From positions 1-64,000 of the forward strand of contig CANQUJ010000005.1 in assembly GCA_947627005.1 (NCBI GenBank): a stretch of DNA of 64,000 nucleotides, in the 5' to 3' direction. The notes beneath the pieces were generated by a model. It was not told the origin of the DNA. It did no database searches and worked only from the letters and a program-made list of their open reading frames with translations. This DNA is from an uncultured Clostridia bacterium. Lineage in GTDB: Bacteria > Bacillota > Clostridia > Oscillospirales > Ruminococcaceae. Below are positions 14,950 to 23,709 of this stretch, piece after piece. Numbering within the stretch: the stretch's first letter is position 1; each line of letters opens with the position of its first letter. A program made the translations under genes and the position numbers.

Positions 14950-15498
14950 GTGAACGACGAAGAAATTATAGAGCTCTTTTTTTCGCGTGACGAGCTTGCG
15001 ATAACCTCCGCGCAGGAAAAATACGGCCCTCTGCTCTTAAAGGTCGCGCTTAAAATTCTCGGCGAACGGTCCGACGCCGAAGAATGTTTAAACGACGCCT
15101 ACCTTGCGCTTTGGGGGTCTATCCCGCCCGAGCGCCCGCAAAATCTTGCCGCATATTGCTGCAAGATTGTGAGAAATCTGTCCTTCAAACGGCTTGAATA
15201 TAACCTTGCCCAAAAGCGCTCGGCAAGGTCGGCGGTCCCGCTCGAAGAGCTTGAAGCTTCGCTTTCCGGGGGAGAAGATTTCGCCGCATACGAGAACGTC
15301 GACTTCTCGATAGCCGTCAACGATTTTTTAAAAAGCCTTAAGCCCGAAATGCGCGTCGTTTTTATGAAGCGGTATTATATGACCGACAGCGTTCCCGAGA
15401 TCGCCTCCGACTTGGGATTTTCGGAAAGCAAAGTAAAGTCGATGCTTTTAAGGGCGAGAAAAAAGTTTAAAAGCTACCTGAAAGGAGAATTAAAATGA
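14950..15498 (+). CDS. RNA polymerase ECF-like sigma factor (pair 2)
   Basis: A paralogue of the sigma factor at 13206, about 182 residues. Region 2 is AEECLNDAYLALWGSI with RNLSFKRLEYNLAQKR. Region 4 is MRVVFMKRYYMTDSVPEI with SESKVKSMLLRARKK. The GTG at 14950 aligns with the start of the paralogues and has a purine-rich GAGGGGGCGAG upstream; an upstream in-frame start at 14860 lies inside the preceding terminator. It overlaps the next gene by 4 bp. Confidence 0.87.
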   Translation: MNDEEIIELFFSRDELAITSAQEKYGPLLLKVALKILGERSDAEECLNDAYLALWGSIPPERPQNLAAYCCKIVRNLSFKRLEYNLAQKRSARSAVPLEELEASLSGGEDFAAYENVDFSIAVNDFLKSLKPEMRVVFMKRYYMTDSVPEIASDLGFSESKVKSMLLRARKKFKSYLKGELK

Positions 15499-16139
15499 AT
15501 AAAAAATTTCCTTTTCTGGAATCGCTCGGCCACGCGGACGAGACGTTCGTCAAAGAAGTGTTTGAATATTCACAACCTAAAAGGAGCGGTATAGTTATGA
15601 CAAAGCATAAATTAACGGCGGTAGCCGTCGCCGCGATACTCGCGGTTTCGCTTGCGGTTTCAAGCGGCTCGATAGAAATTATGAGAACCCCCGAGGGCAA
15701 GCTTTTAGAAGTAGAGTACGTTTTTTCAAAGCCCTTAACAATAGACCCGCGATTCAGACAAATAACGTCCGACGAAAGAATGCACACAAATCTTCCGCTC
15801 GACGAAGCCGAGAATATCGTTATTTTCAACGGCGTATATGTTCATCTCGGCGAAGAGGGCGAGGTTATGCACTTTAAAAAAGGTGAAACCGTTAAACTTC
15901 GCTTTGAGGCCGATCTTGAGGCCGAGGGCGCTTGCAAAGAAGGTATGCAGTTCGGCTTCGGTAAATATTACAGCAAGACCGATATAGCCCAAGACCTATT
16001 CCTTTGCCGCTACGACGACGATGTTAACGGCGTTGTAGAATACTCCTATACTTTCCCGGTAGATACGGACTGTGAATTATATGTGCGCTGTTATAGTCCG
16101 TGTATACATGTAAAATCCATCAGCTTGGAAAAATTTTAA
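15495..16139 (+). CDS. Membrane-anchored putative anti-sigma/sensor (pair 2)
   Basis: A 214-residue protein with the shared N-terminal motif (ESLGHADETFVKEVFEYS), one transmembrane helix (about 39-55) and an extracytoplasmic domain of about 155 residues that looks beta-rich (GEVMHFKKGETVKLRF). The ATGA overlap with the sigma gene supports co-translation. The outer domain shows no clear similarity to that of pair 1, so the two systems probably sense different signals. Likely role: membrane regulator of its sigma partner (inference). Confidence 0.68.
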   Translation: MNKKFPFLESLGHADETFVKEVFEYSQPKRSGIVMTKHKLTAVAVAAILAVSLAVSSGSIEIMRTPEGKLLEVEYVFSKPLTIDPRFRQITSDERMHTNLPLDEAENIVIFNGVYVHLGEEGEVMHFKKGETVKLRFEADLEAEGACKEGMQFGFGKYYSKTDIAQDLFLCRYDDDVNGVVEYSYTFPVDTDCELYVRCYSPCIHVKSISLEKF

Positions 16140-16161
16140 CCGAAAATGGAGGTAAAAAACT

Positions 16162-16683
16162 ATGTTGAAAAAGTTGGCATCATTCGTAATCGCAATCGCG
16201 CTCGTATGTTCTTTCACTATGGGCGTAGCTGCGGCAGAAAACGTCGAGGGGTATGATTATACCACAGCCGACAAAGTTGGAAAAATCGTATCTTTGAAAG
16301 ATACGGCCGAAGAGCATGTGTATTCCTTGGCATACAAACCGGCTTCCCTAATGTATACGGAAAAATGGGACTTCGGCGACGCCCTCGTCCGTGCGGGCAA
16401 AGTTATATCTTTTTTGGATAATAGCACGTCGGATTATTACTTTACCGTAGCGGCCGGAAACGAAATCAGATTCGCGTTTGACGTAAGCGAAGCGGATTAC
16501 AGCAAGCTTAGGGTCGGCCTAAAGCTTCCGTCGGGAACTTATATTCAATACGATCCGTTCTATCAAGACGGCAAGCTCGTTCTGGATTTAACCCTTCAAA
16601 ATACCGTAACGTTCCAGCCGTATATCAGCAATTCCACCGACACCAACGTATCGGTATGGAACGCTTTCTTAGCAATAAAATAA
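16162..16683 (+). CDS. Secreted protein in sigma operon 2
   Basis: A 173-residue protein with a signal peptide (KKLASFVIAIALVCSF, cleavage probably after VAAA). The mature part is beta-rich, with motifs such as AAGNEIRFAFDV and LVLDLTLQNTVTFQPYIS. The family is unknown. It lies 22 bp after the pair 2 regulator, with SD GGAGG, so it is probably made with them. It could be a ligand, target or co-sensor of the outer domain of the upstream protein; this is inference only. Confidence 0.65.
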   Translation: MLKKLASFVIAIALVCSFTMGVAAAENVEGYDYTTADKVGKIVSLKDTAEEHVYSLAYKPASLMYTEKWDFGDALVRAGKVISFLDNSTSDYYFTVAAGNEIRFAFDVSEADYSKLRVGLKLPSGTYIQYDPFYQDGKLVLDLTLQNTVTFQPYISNSTDTNVSVWNAFLAIK

Positions 16684-16709
16684 CCTCCGTTTTTTATATC
16701 CTTAAAGCG

Positions 16710-16743
16710 GCCCCTTTTTTGCGCAGAAAGGGGCTGTTTTTAT
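16710..16743 (+). terminator. Terminator after sigma operon 2
   Basis: GCCCC pairs with GGGGC with extra A-T pairs from the T6 and AAA stretches inside, followed by TGTTTTTATT. Confidence 0.7.
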
Positions 16744-16746
16744 TGA

Positions 16747-16775
16747 TTGACAACGGCGGGAAAGTGATATATACT
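16747..16775 (+). promoter_or_regulatory. Promoter of glnN
   Basis: TTGACA and TATACT with a 17-bp spacer, about 30 bp before the glnN SD. It follows directly on the previous terminator, so glnN is an independent unit. Confidence 0.75.
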
Positions 16776-16810
16776 CAATGTATCACTTTTTATTCTCAAG
16801 GAGACAGCTT

Positions 16811-18895
16811 ATGTCGAACATAATTTACGAGACCTTCGGCTCCGCCGTTTTTAACGACAGGGTCATGCAAGAACGCCTTCCGGTCGACGCCTACGAGGCT
16901 TTGAAAAAAACGATTCAATCGGGCAGGCCGCTCGATTCGGGCGTCGCGAACAAGGTTGCCGCCGCGATGAAGGAATGGGCGCTTGAAAAGGGCGCGACCC
17001 ACTTTACCCACTGGTTTCAGCCGCTTACCGGCATCACCGCCGAAAAGCATGACAGCTTTTTAAACGGTTCGATAAACGGCGAACCGATTACCGAATTCAA
17101 GGGCAAAGAGCTTATCAAAGGCGAGACCGACGGTTCAAGCTTTCCCTCCGGCGGCCTTAGGGCAACCTTTGAAGCCCGCGGCTATACCGCCTGGGACCCT
17201 ACCTCCTACGCATTTATAAAAGAGAATACGCTGTGTATTCCGACCGCGTTTTGCTCATACGGCGGCGACGCGCTTGACACCAAAACCCCGCTTCTTCGCT
17301 CGATGGAGGCTTTAAACCGCTCGGCGAAGAGGATACTTTCGCTCTTCGGGAACGAGACGAAGGGGGTTATTTCGACCTGCGGCCCGGAGCAGGAGTATTT
17401 TTTGATCTCGCGGGATATGTATGCCCGCAGAAAAGACCTTATCTATACCGGCAGAACGCTATACGGCGCAAAACCGCCCAAGGGGCAGGAGCTTGACGAC
17501 CACTACTACGGAATGATAAAGCTCAAAGTCAAGGCGTTTATGCGCGACCTTGACGAAGAACTGTGGAAGCTCGGGGTGACCGTCAAGACCGAGCACAACG
17601 AAGTCGCCCCCGCGCAGCACGAGCTCGCGCCGATATATTCGACCGCGAACATCGCCTCCGACCACAACCAGCTCACTATGGAGCTTTTAAGAAAGGTCGC
17701 CCACCGGCACGGCTTTAAGGCGCTTTTGCATGAAAAGCCCTTCGAGGGGATAAACGGCTCGGGCAAGCACGACAACTGGTCTATCTCGACGGTCGAGGGG
17801 CAGAACCTATTCGAGCCCGGCAAGACCCCCCGCGAAAACGCGCAGTTTTTGCTTCTGCTCTGCGCCGTGATCAAGGGCGTGAACGAATATCAAGATCTTT
17901 TGAGGATCTCCGTCGCCTCGGCCGGAAACGACCACCGACTCGGCGCGAACGAGGCCCCGCCCGCGATAATCTCTATGTTTTTGGGAGACGAGCTTACCGC
18001 TATAATCGACTCTATCGTTGAGGGCAGCGAATATAAGGGCGCGAAGAGGTCGGATATCGAGATCGGGGTAGACGTTTTGCCCCACTTCCCCCGCGACACC
18101 ACCGACCGCAACCGAACCTCGCCGTTTGCCTTTACCGGCAACAAGTTCGAATTCAGAAGCCCGGGCTCGAGCCAATCTATCGCTTTCCCGACGACGATGT
18201 TGAACACGATTTTGGCCGACGAGCTCGACAGGTTCTATGAAGAGCTTAGCGGCGCCGAAAACTTCAACGAAGCCCTCGACGAGCTTATAAGAAAGACCAT
18301 AGCCGAAAACCGCAGGATACTCTTCAACGGCGACGGTTACAGCGCCGAATGGATAGAAGAAGCGCAGCGCAGGGGGCTGCACAATCTTAAAACCACCCCC
18401 GACGCCCTGCCCCACCTTCTCGACCCGGAGAACGTCGCCCTTTTCGCGCGGCAGAATGTTTTTTCAAAGGCCGAGCTCGAGTCGCGGTATCAGATATACC
18501 TTGAAAGCTACTGCAAAATAATAAGAATCGAAGCGCTTACGATGATAGAAATGGCGAAGAAAGACATTTTGCCGGCGGTATCGACTTACGTCAGAAAGAT
18601 GTCGGAAGTAGTCTCCGGCGCAAGAAGCATCGCCGACGTAGAGTGCGGCTTCGAGGTAGATATGATAAAGCGGCTGACCTCGCTTTCGACCGATATGTAT
18701 AAAAAGATGCAGGAGCTTGAAAGCCTTGCGGCCGAGCTTAAAGAAAACAACCAGCAGGCCGCGAACTATTGCCGCGACGTTATTATCCCCGCGATGGGCG
18801 GGCTTAGGGCGGTCGCCGATGAGATCGAAACGCTTGTAGGAGAGAAATATTGGCCCTACCCGACCTACGGGCGAATGCTCTTCGCGGTAGAATAA
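16811..18895 (+). CDS. glnN: Glutamine synthetase type III
   Basis: A 694-residue GSIII enzyme that condenses ammonia and glutamate to glutamine with ATP. The N-terminus ([19 protein letters not shown]) and the length, well above the 440-470 of type I enzymes, are diagnostic. Catalytic-domain motifs include [25 protein letters not shown] and [12 protein letters not shown]. The C-terminal helical extension (about 540-690) is typical. The ATG at 16811 has CAAGGAG nearby; an earlier in-frame start at 16778 lies at the -10 region. It is probably the main or an alternative ammonium-assimilation enzyme of the host, acting in the cytoplasm. Confidence 0.95.
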   Translation: MSNIIYETFGSAVFNDRVMQERLPVDAYEALKKTIQSGRPLDSGVANKVAAAMKEWALEKGATHFTHWFQPLTGITAEKHDSFLNGSINGEPITEFKGKELIKGETDGSSFPSGGLRATFEARGYTAWDPTSYAFIKENTLCIPTAFCSYGGDALDTKTPLLRSMEALNRSAKRILSLFGNETKGVISTCGPEQEYFLISRDMYARRKDLIYTGRTLYGAKPPKGQELDDHYYGMIKLKVKAFMRDLDEELWKLGVTVKTEHNEVAPAQHELAPIYSTANIASDHNQLTMELLRKVAHRHGFKALLHEKPFEGINGSGKHDNWSISTVEGQNLFEPGKTPRENAQFLLLLCAVIKGVNEYQDLLRISVASAGNDHRLGANEAPPAIISMFLGDELTAIIDSIVEGSEYKGAKRSDIEIGVDVLPHFPRDTTDRNRTSPFAFTGNKFEFRSPGSSQSIAFPTTMLNTILADELDRFYEELSGAENFNEALDELIRKTIAENRRILFNGDGYSAEWIEEAQRRGLHNLKTTPDALPHLLDPENVALFARQNVFSKAELESRYQIYLESYCKIIRIEALTMIEMAKKDILPAVSTYVRKMSEVVSGARSIADVECGFEVDMIKRLTSLSTDMYKKMQELESLAAELKENNQQAANYCRDVIIPAMGGLRAVADEIETLVGEKYWPYPTYGRMLFAVE

Positions 18896-18900
18896 AAAAC

Positions 18901-18937
18901 ACCCGCCTCGAATCTTCGGGGCGGGTTTGATTTTTTT
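18901..18937 (+). terminator. Terminator after glnN
   Basis: ACCCGCC pairs with GGCGGGT with an inner TCGA/TTCGG extension, followed by TTGATTTTTTT. It lies at the convergent end of glnN and the MATE gene. Confidence 0.8.
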
Positions 18938-18939
18938 GT

Positions 18940-20364
18940 TTATTCGGTTGCGGCTGCCGGCTCGGTCGAAGTCTTCGCGGCGCGCTTTTTCGCGATTTTA
19001 AAGAAGACGACGAAGCAGAGCGAATGTATCAGCGCGGCGATCACCCAAGAGATCGGGTAGGAAATATACAGGACCATCAGGCAGTCCTCGGTGCTCGCGC
19101 CGGTGGCCTTAAAGCTTGCGAAATATGTGTATATCCACAAAATTCTGAATCCGCACACGCAAAGGATAGAGTCTATCGTCGGAATAAGCGAGCGGCCTAT
19201 TCCGCGAAGCATACCAACCATAACGTCCATAAGCCCGCAGGTGAAGTATGTAAGGCAGATGACGTTCATTCTTACTATTCCGAAGGCTACCTCCTGCGGG
19301 TTGTCGGTATATATCCCCAAAAGCTGCGAAGAGAATATCTTCGCCAAAACTCCCATTCCGAAGCCCACGCAGAAGACTATGCCTATACACTCGAACGCTA
19401 CGGTTTTGATACGCTTAAAGTTGTTCGCGCCGAAGTTCTGGCCGGTAAAGGTTATCGCGGCCTGATAGACCGAGTTCATCGCGGTATAGATAAACCCTTC
19501 TATGCTCGCGGCGGCGCCGTTTCCGCCCATAACCGCCGAACCGAAGGCGTTTATCGAGCTTTGAATGATTACGTTTGAGATCGAGAAGACCGAGCCCTGT
19601 ATCCCGGCCGGAAGCCCGACCCCGATTATTATTTTAAGCTTATCCCAGTGAATTTTAAGCTTTTTAAAGCGGAATCTTATCGGGCCGTCGGTTTTTATAA
19701 GGCAGATCATGACCAAAACCGCCGACACCGCCTGCGAGATAATGGTCGCAAGGGCTACTCCCGCAACGTCGAGCCCGAAGCCGATTACGAATACGAGGTT
19801 TAAAACGACGTTTATTATCCCCGAGAACATCAGAAAATATAGCGGGCGCTTGGTGTCGCCGACTGCGCGAAGTATCGCCGCGCCGAAGTTATAGAGCATA
19901 TTGAAGGGGGTTCCGATGAAGAAAATCTTGACGTAAAGCGCCGAAAGCCCGATAACGTCGTCCGGCGAATCCATCCATTCAAGAAGCTGCCGCGAGGCGA
20001 AAAACCCGAAGACGCCGACTATAACGCCGCTTAAAAGGGCTATCGCGACGGAGGTGTGGACCGCGTCGCCGACCTCTTTCATCTTTCCGGCGCCGAAGTA
20101 TTGAGAGACCAAAACGCTCGACCCGATGGAAAGCCCCATAAAAACGTTTACTATAAGGTTTATAAGGGCCCCGGTAGAGCTTACGGCGGCCAAAGAAGTG
20201 TCGCTTCCGAATTTGCCGACCACGATAATGTCGGCCGCGTTATATAAAAGCTGAAGCGTGCCGGTAAGTATCAAAGGTATCGTGAATCTTATGATGTTTG
20301 AAAAAATCGGCCCCGAGGTCATATCCATGGTATGGCCCGCGCGGCGAGAGGAAAGAGCGCTCAA
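18940..20364 (-). CDS. MATE-family efflux transporter
   Basis: A membrane protein of about 474 residues with 12 predicted helices in two homologous halves, exporting organic cations or drugs in exchange for Na+ or H+. Recognisable segments are SGPIFSNIIRFTIPLILTG, ADIIVVGKFGSDTSLAAVS and the second-half counterpart GLPAGIQGSVFSISNVI. The start is uncertain. The TTG at 20364 has a poor SD. The ATG 12 codons later (MDMTSG) matches the usual family start but also lacks a clear SD. The tail is charged (KIAKKRAAK). It sits convergent to glnN and divergent from sigma factor 3. Confidence 0.9.
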   Translation of the reverse strand: MSALSSRRAGHTMDMTSGPIFSNIIRFTIPLILTGTLQLLYNAADIIVVGKFGSDTSLAAVSSTGALINLIVNVFMGLSIGSSVLVSQYFGAGKMKEVGDAVHTSVAIALLSGVIVGVFGFFASRQLLEWMDSPDDVIGLSALYVKIFFIGTPFNMLYNFGAAILRAVGDTKRPLYFLMFSGIINVVLNLVFVIGFGLDVAGVALATIISQAVSAVLVMICLIKTDGPIRFRFKKLKIHWDKLKIIIGVGLPAGIQGSVFSISNVIIQSSINAFGSAVMGGNGAAASIEGFIYTAMNSVYQAAITFTGQNFGANNFKRIKTVAFECIGIVFCVGFGMGVLAKIFSSQLLGIYTDNPQEVAFGIVRMNVICLTYFTCGLMDVMVGMLRGIGRSLIPTIDSILCVCGFRILWIYTYFASFKATGASTEDCLMVLYISYPISWVIAALIHSLCFVVFFKIAKKRAAKTSTEPAAATE

Positions 20365-20642
20365 AAAATCAACCTTCTTCTGTTATAAATGAAGCGATAA
20401 AAGCGGGAAATTTATACTTCCCCTTGATTTTAAGCCGATATACGGCGTATAACAGTTTACTCTTTTGCGCCGAAGTTTTCAATAGGTTTTTTTACATTCT
20501 CCGAATATGTCAAACCTTGCGGGTTTTCGGCGCGGTTTTTGGTGCAATTGCAGTATAATATTGCGAAAAAATTTTCCGGTCTGCGCAACCTTATCGGCGC
20601 GCAAACCTACTTAATTTATGAAAGGCAAAAAGGAGTGGAAGC

Positions 20643-21197
20643 ATGGAGGACGAAAGCATCATAACCCTTTTTTTCGAGAGAGACGAAAGGGCGATAGCCG
20701 AAACCGACAAAAAATACCGAAAGCTCTGCCTCGGCATTTCTAAAAGAATAGTCGGCTCGGACTGCGACGCCGAAGAATGTTTTTCGGACGCTCTGATGGC
20801 GCTGTGGAAAGCCGTTCCGCCCGAAAAGCCCGAAAGCCTAAAGGCGTATCTTTGCAGGATCGTTCGGAATCTTTCGCTTACAAGGCTCGACTATAACCTC
20901 GCGAAAAAGCGAAACGGCGGCCTTGAAGTCTCGCTTTATGAATTTGAGGAATTTCTGCCCGACGGCGCGGCGCGCGACGCGCTCGACAGGGTGGACCTTT
21001 CGGCCCTATTCGACGCCTTTCTTTCTACTCTTGCGCCCGAACAGCGAAAAATCTTCGTAAAAAGATACTTTTTCTGCGAGACGATCGCGGAAATATCCGA
21101 AGAATTGAATTTAAGCGGGAGCAAGGTAAAGTCTTCGCTTTTAAGAACAAGAAGAAAACTTAAACGTTATCTGACCGAAAAGGAGTGTAATTTATGA
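20643..21197 (+). CDS. RNA polymerase ECF-like sigma factor (pair 3)
   Basis: A 184-residue paralogue of the sigma factors at 13206 and 14950. Region 2: AEECFSDALMALWKAV with RNLSLTRLDYNLAKKR. Region 4: APEQRKIFVKRYFF and ISEELNLSGSKVKSSLL. An AAAGGAG site sits 9 nt before the ATG. It overlaps its membrane partner by 4 bp. It is more diverged from pairs 1 and 2 between regions 2 and 4. Confidence 0.88.
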   Translation: MEDESIITLFFERDERAIAETDKKYRKLCLGISKRIVGSDCDAEECFSDALMALWKAVPPEKPESLKAYLCRIVRNLSLTRLDYNLAKKRNGGLEVSLYEFEEFLPDGAARDALDRVDLSALFDAFLSTLAPEQRKIFVKRYFFCETIAEISEELNLSGSKVKSSLLRTRRKLKRYLTEKECNL

Positions 21198-22276
21198 ACG
21201 GAAAAAAAGCGGCGGAAGAGTTCGGAAAAATCGGCGACCGCTTCATCGAAGAGGCCCTTACGCCCGAGCGCTCGGAAGTAGGTCTTGAGAGGAGAATCAT
21301 TATGAGCAAAAAGAAGATAGTCGCTATCGCCCTTGCGGCGGCGCTTGTGATCGCCGTCGGCGGAGCGACTATCGCCGCGAGCGTGAGCAACCTTGCGAAG
21401 ATAGGCGACATTTACAAGCAGGACGAAGAGGCTTTGCGAGTCCCGGAAGACCTTAAAAAGGTGGATATAGTCGCCGAGGGCACCGAGCTTGTCACCACCG
21501 CGGCCGAAGAGGACGATCCCGAACCGCTTAAGCCCGGCGAGGCAAGGTTCACCAGCGTTGTCGCGACAAAATACAGCGTCGACGCCACCGTTGAGATAAA
21601 CGTCGCGGGAATGGGCTTCCCCGATGAAATGCCCGAGGACGCCCTCAAGCCCGAGCAAGGCTATCTGATCGAATGGGTAGACATCGACAATGAAGAGACC
21701 GCGAATCAAGAGATCGGCCTTCCCTGCGGCATCGGCGGCGGAGAGGTAGTCTCGATTGAGAACGATATTTTAACCGCGGTCGTCAACTGCTCTGCAACCT
21801 CAACCGACAGACCGTTCGAGGGCGACCTCACCTTCACCCTCAAAGACATCGGCTATATCGTTCTCGACGGAATCGACAAGGTTATCAAGCCGATTTATGA
21901 CGGCGAGCTCACCCTCACCCTCAGCGCCGACGACTACAAGGTAATCCCCTCGCGCTATTCCGAGCCTGTCGAGCATGACGGCGTGGTTTATACTCTCGAA
22001 GCTTCGCCGAGCGCCCTTGTCCTCACCAAAGACGACGGCGATATGTGGAACGGCTGGGGCGACGACGAAGAAGATAAATATCTCGACGTGTTCGGCGAGG
22101 TCAACCTCAACATGAAGGACGGCACGAGCTATACGACCAATTTGAAGAATCATTCCTATAATGATTCTATAATCATCAGCAGCGGCGGAGGCGGCTACGG
22201 CAGATTCACCTCGCTCATCGACGTCAACGAATTAGAGAGCGTTACGATCCAAGGCGTTGTGTTCAATTTTGAATGA
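21194..22276 (+). CDS. Membrane-anchored putative anti-sigma/sensor (pair 3)
   Basis: A 360-residue protein with a cytoplasmic N-terminus of the shared type (EEFGKIGDRFIEEALTPE), a transmembrane helix (about 41-58, KIVAIALAAALVIAVGGAT) and a large acidic extracytoplasmic domain. The outer domain ends with a Gly-rich stretch (SSGGGGYGRF) and strand-like repeats. The ATGA overlap with the sigma gene indicates a linked pair. Probable role: signal-dependent control of sigma factor 3. Confidence 0.68.
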   Translation: MNGKKAAEEFGKIGDRFIEEALTPERSEVGLERRIIMSKKKIVAIALAAALVIAVGGATIAASVSNLAKIGDIYKQDEEALRVPEDLKKVDIVAEGTELVTTAAEEDDPEPLKPGEARFTSVVATKYSVDATVEINVAGMGFPDEMPEDALKPEQGYLIEWVDIDNEETANQEIGLPCGIGGGEVVSIENDILTAVVNCSATSTDRPFEGDLTFTLKDIGYIVLDGIDKVIKPIYDGELTLTLSADDYKVIPSRYSEPVEHDGVVYTLEASPSALVLTKDDGDMWNGWGDDEEDKYLDVFGEVNLNMKDGTSYTTNLKNHSYNDSIIISSGGGGYGRFTSLIDVNELESVTIQGVVFNFE

Positions 22277-22313
22277 TACCGAATTCAGAATCTAAGGTAC
22301 GATAATCCGAAAA

Positions 22314-22344
22314 GGGCAGCGATCACTCGCTGCCCGAATTTTTC
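22314..22344 (+). terminator. Terminator after sigma pair 3
   Basis: GGGCAGCGA pairs perfectly with TCGCTGCCC (loop TCAC), followed by GAATTTTT. Confidence 0.82.
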
Positions 22345-22367
22345 TGGCGGAAAACCCCGTGCGGGTT

Positions 22368-22817
22368 TTATCCCATAATAGTCCTAACCGCCCAATAGAT
22401 CAGTCCGTAGACTATGCTCGCGGCGGTGCCGTAGAGGATCACCGGCCCCGCTATCGCGAAAACCTTTGAGCCCACGCCCAAGATCCAGCCCTCCGTCCTG
22501 AATTCAATCGCGGGCGAGACCACGGCGTTCGCAAAGCCCGTTATCGGCACAAGCGTTCCCGCGCCTCCGTGCTTCGCGACCTTCGGGTAAAGCCCCACCG
22601 CCGTTAAAATCGCCGAGCACATAACAAGGGTTATCGAGGTAAAGGCCGCAGCGCTGTCCTTTTCAAGCCCGACCGCGCCGAAGAGCTCGAGTATCCCCTG
22701 CCCGATAAGGCATATCAGCCCGCCGATCAAAAACGCCTTGGGAATGTTGAACCACGACTTTGAAGGCGCCGAGGCTTCAGCGGCCATCTCGGCGTATTGG
22801 GTCTTTGAAAGCTTCAT
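22368..22817 (-). CDS. spoVAC: Stage V sporulation protein AC
   Basis: A 149-residue membrane protein of the SpoVAC/SpoVAEB family with about four helices. Family features are AFLIGGLICLIGQGI near residue 30 and VPITGFANAVVSPAIEFRTEGW about 90-111 (quoted in part here). In spore formers SpoVA proteins form the inner-membrane channel that moves dipicolinic acid into the forespore and releases it on germination. Length favours SpoVAC over the shorter SpoVAEB. No spoVAD or spoVAE gene flanks it in the window, which is unusual because these normally form an operon. SD AAAGGAG precedes the ATG. Confidence 0.85.
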   Translation of the reverse strand: MKLSKTQYAEMAAEASAPSKSWFNIPKAFLIGGLICLIGQGILELFGAVGLEKDSAAAFTSITLVMCSAILTAVGLYPKVAKHGGAGTLVPITGFANAVVSPAIEFRTEGWILGVGSKVFAIAGPVILYGTAASIVYGLIYWAVRTIMG

Positions 22818-22935
22818 AAAACCGCTCCTTTCGCATTTTAAGACTATTTTTCCCGCGCGGAGCGCTTATATTCGGGGAAGTTGACTTTTGCCCGCGGTTT
22901 GCAAAAGCGCATAATTTTCAAAAACGTCAAAGCAT

Positions 22936-23073
22936 ATGAGGCGCGAAAAGCGGGTTTTGAGTCCCTACGACGCGCTTATGCCGGATATAATCGTGTATCA
23001 AACGGTTGAGGACTATAAAAACGGAGCGGATACGGTGATGGAGGAGATAAGGCGAGAGCGCCGAAAGACTTGA
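22936..23073 (+). CDS. Possible 45-residue ORF or gene fragment
   Basis: A short frame with mostly charged composition (DIIVYQTVEDYKNGADTVME). It has no convincing SD, and its stop codon lies in the -35 box of the next promoter. The middle faintly resembles the end of a small nucleotidyltransferase-type protein, but this is weak. It may be a decayed gene or non-coding. Confidence 0.25.
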   Translation: MRREKRVLSPYDALMPDIIVYQTVEDYKNGADTVMEEIRRERRKT

Positions 23074-23098
23074 CTTTTTTCGGAATAATGCGTATAAT
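23070..23098 (+). promoter_or_regulatory. Promoter of the toxin-antitoxin module
   Basis: TTGACT (23070-23075) and TATAAT (23093-23098), 17-bp spacer. The following ATTTCAGAAATTCCGAAAT contains short inverted repeats that may be the autoregulatory site of the AbrB-type antitoxin. Confidence 0.75.
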
Positions 23099-23152
23099 AG
23101 AATTGTAAGAATTTCAGAAATTCCGAAATCGTATCGAAAAGGAGTGATTGTT

Positions 23153-23410
23153 TTGTTGGCAGAGCTCAGAGGGCGGTCGCAAATCACGATACCCGCCGAA
23201 ATAATAAGAAGCCTCGGCATTTCGGAGGGCGACAAATTCGAGGTCATCGAAAAAGACGGCGGAATATTCCTATGCCCGGTGGTCGTATATCCAAAAGACA
23301 AAATTTTGAAAATTGCAAAAATAATCAAGGAGTCGGAAACCGATACCGAATCGCAAAAAGTATTCGACAGCGTAGAGGATTTGTTTGCGGATATGGGGAT
23401 AGATGTATAA
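23153..23410 (+). CDS. AbrB/MazE-type antitoxin
   Basis: A protein of about 85 residues. The N-terminal swapped-hairpin domain (RGRSQITIPAEIIRSLGI, then GDKFEVIEKDGGIFL) is of the AbrB/MazE type and binds DNA. The C-terminal acidic helix (ESQKVFDSVEDLFADMGI) would wrap the toxin. The TTG at 23153 fits the AAAAGGAG site best; a GTG three codons upstream overlaps the SD. It overlaps the toxin gene by 8 bp. Confidence 0.82.
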   Translation: MLAELRGRSQITIPAEIIRSLGISEGDKFEVIEKDGGIFLCPVVVYPKDKILKIAKIIKESETDTESQKVFDSVEDLFADMGIDV

Positions 23411-23666
23411 GCTGAAATATACGAGAGCCTTTGAAAAAAGCTTGAAATCGCTTTCTTCCGTCGAGCAAAAGGCCGTTGCGCAAAAGCTGAAAATATTGGC
23501 CGAAAATCCGTTTTACCCTTCGCTGCGCACAAAAAAGGTTCAAGGTTTGGAAAACGTCTTTGAAATGAGCGTAAATATGGATATACGGATATTATGGAAA
23601 TATGACGGCGGCATAATCATCCTGCTTTTAGACGTCGGGCATCACAAGGCCATCCTCGGAAAATAA
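23403..23666 (+). CDS. RelE/ParE-family toxin
   Basis: An 87-residue basic protein with the RelE fold pattern: KLKYTRAFEKSLKSL, then LAENPFYPSLRTKKVQGL, then SVNMDIRILWKYDGGII and the terminal strand LLLDVGHHKAIL. Family members cleave mRNA at the ribosome or poison gyrase; this one resembles the YafQ/mRNA-interferase side, but the target is not certain. The overlap with the upstream antitoxin gene identifies a type II toxin-antitoxin pair with a less common AbrB-RelE combination. Confidence 0.82.
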   Translation: MYKLKYTRAFEKSLKSLSSVEQKAVAQKLKILAENPFYPSLRTKKVQGLENVFEMSVNMDIRILWKYDGGIIILLLDVGHHKAILGK

Positions 23667-23697
23667 AAACACCGGCGGGTTCCGTCGGTGTTTGTTA
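23667..23697 (+). terminator. Shared terminator between toxin and peptidase genes
   Basis: AACACCGGCGG pairs with CCGTCGGTGTT (one G-U pair), with T-rich flanks on both strands. It lies between convergent genes. Confidence 0.75.
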
Positions 23698-23709
23698 ATA
23701 TGATTATGC

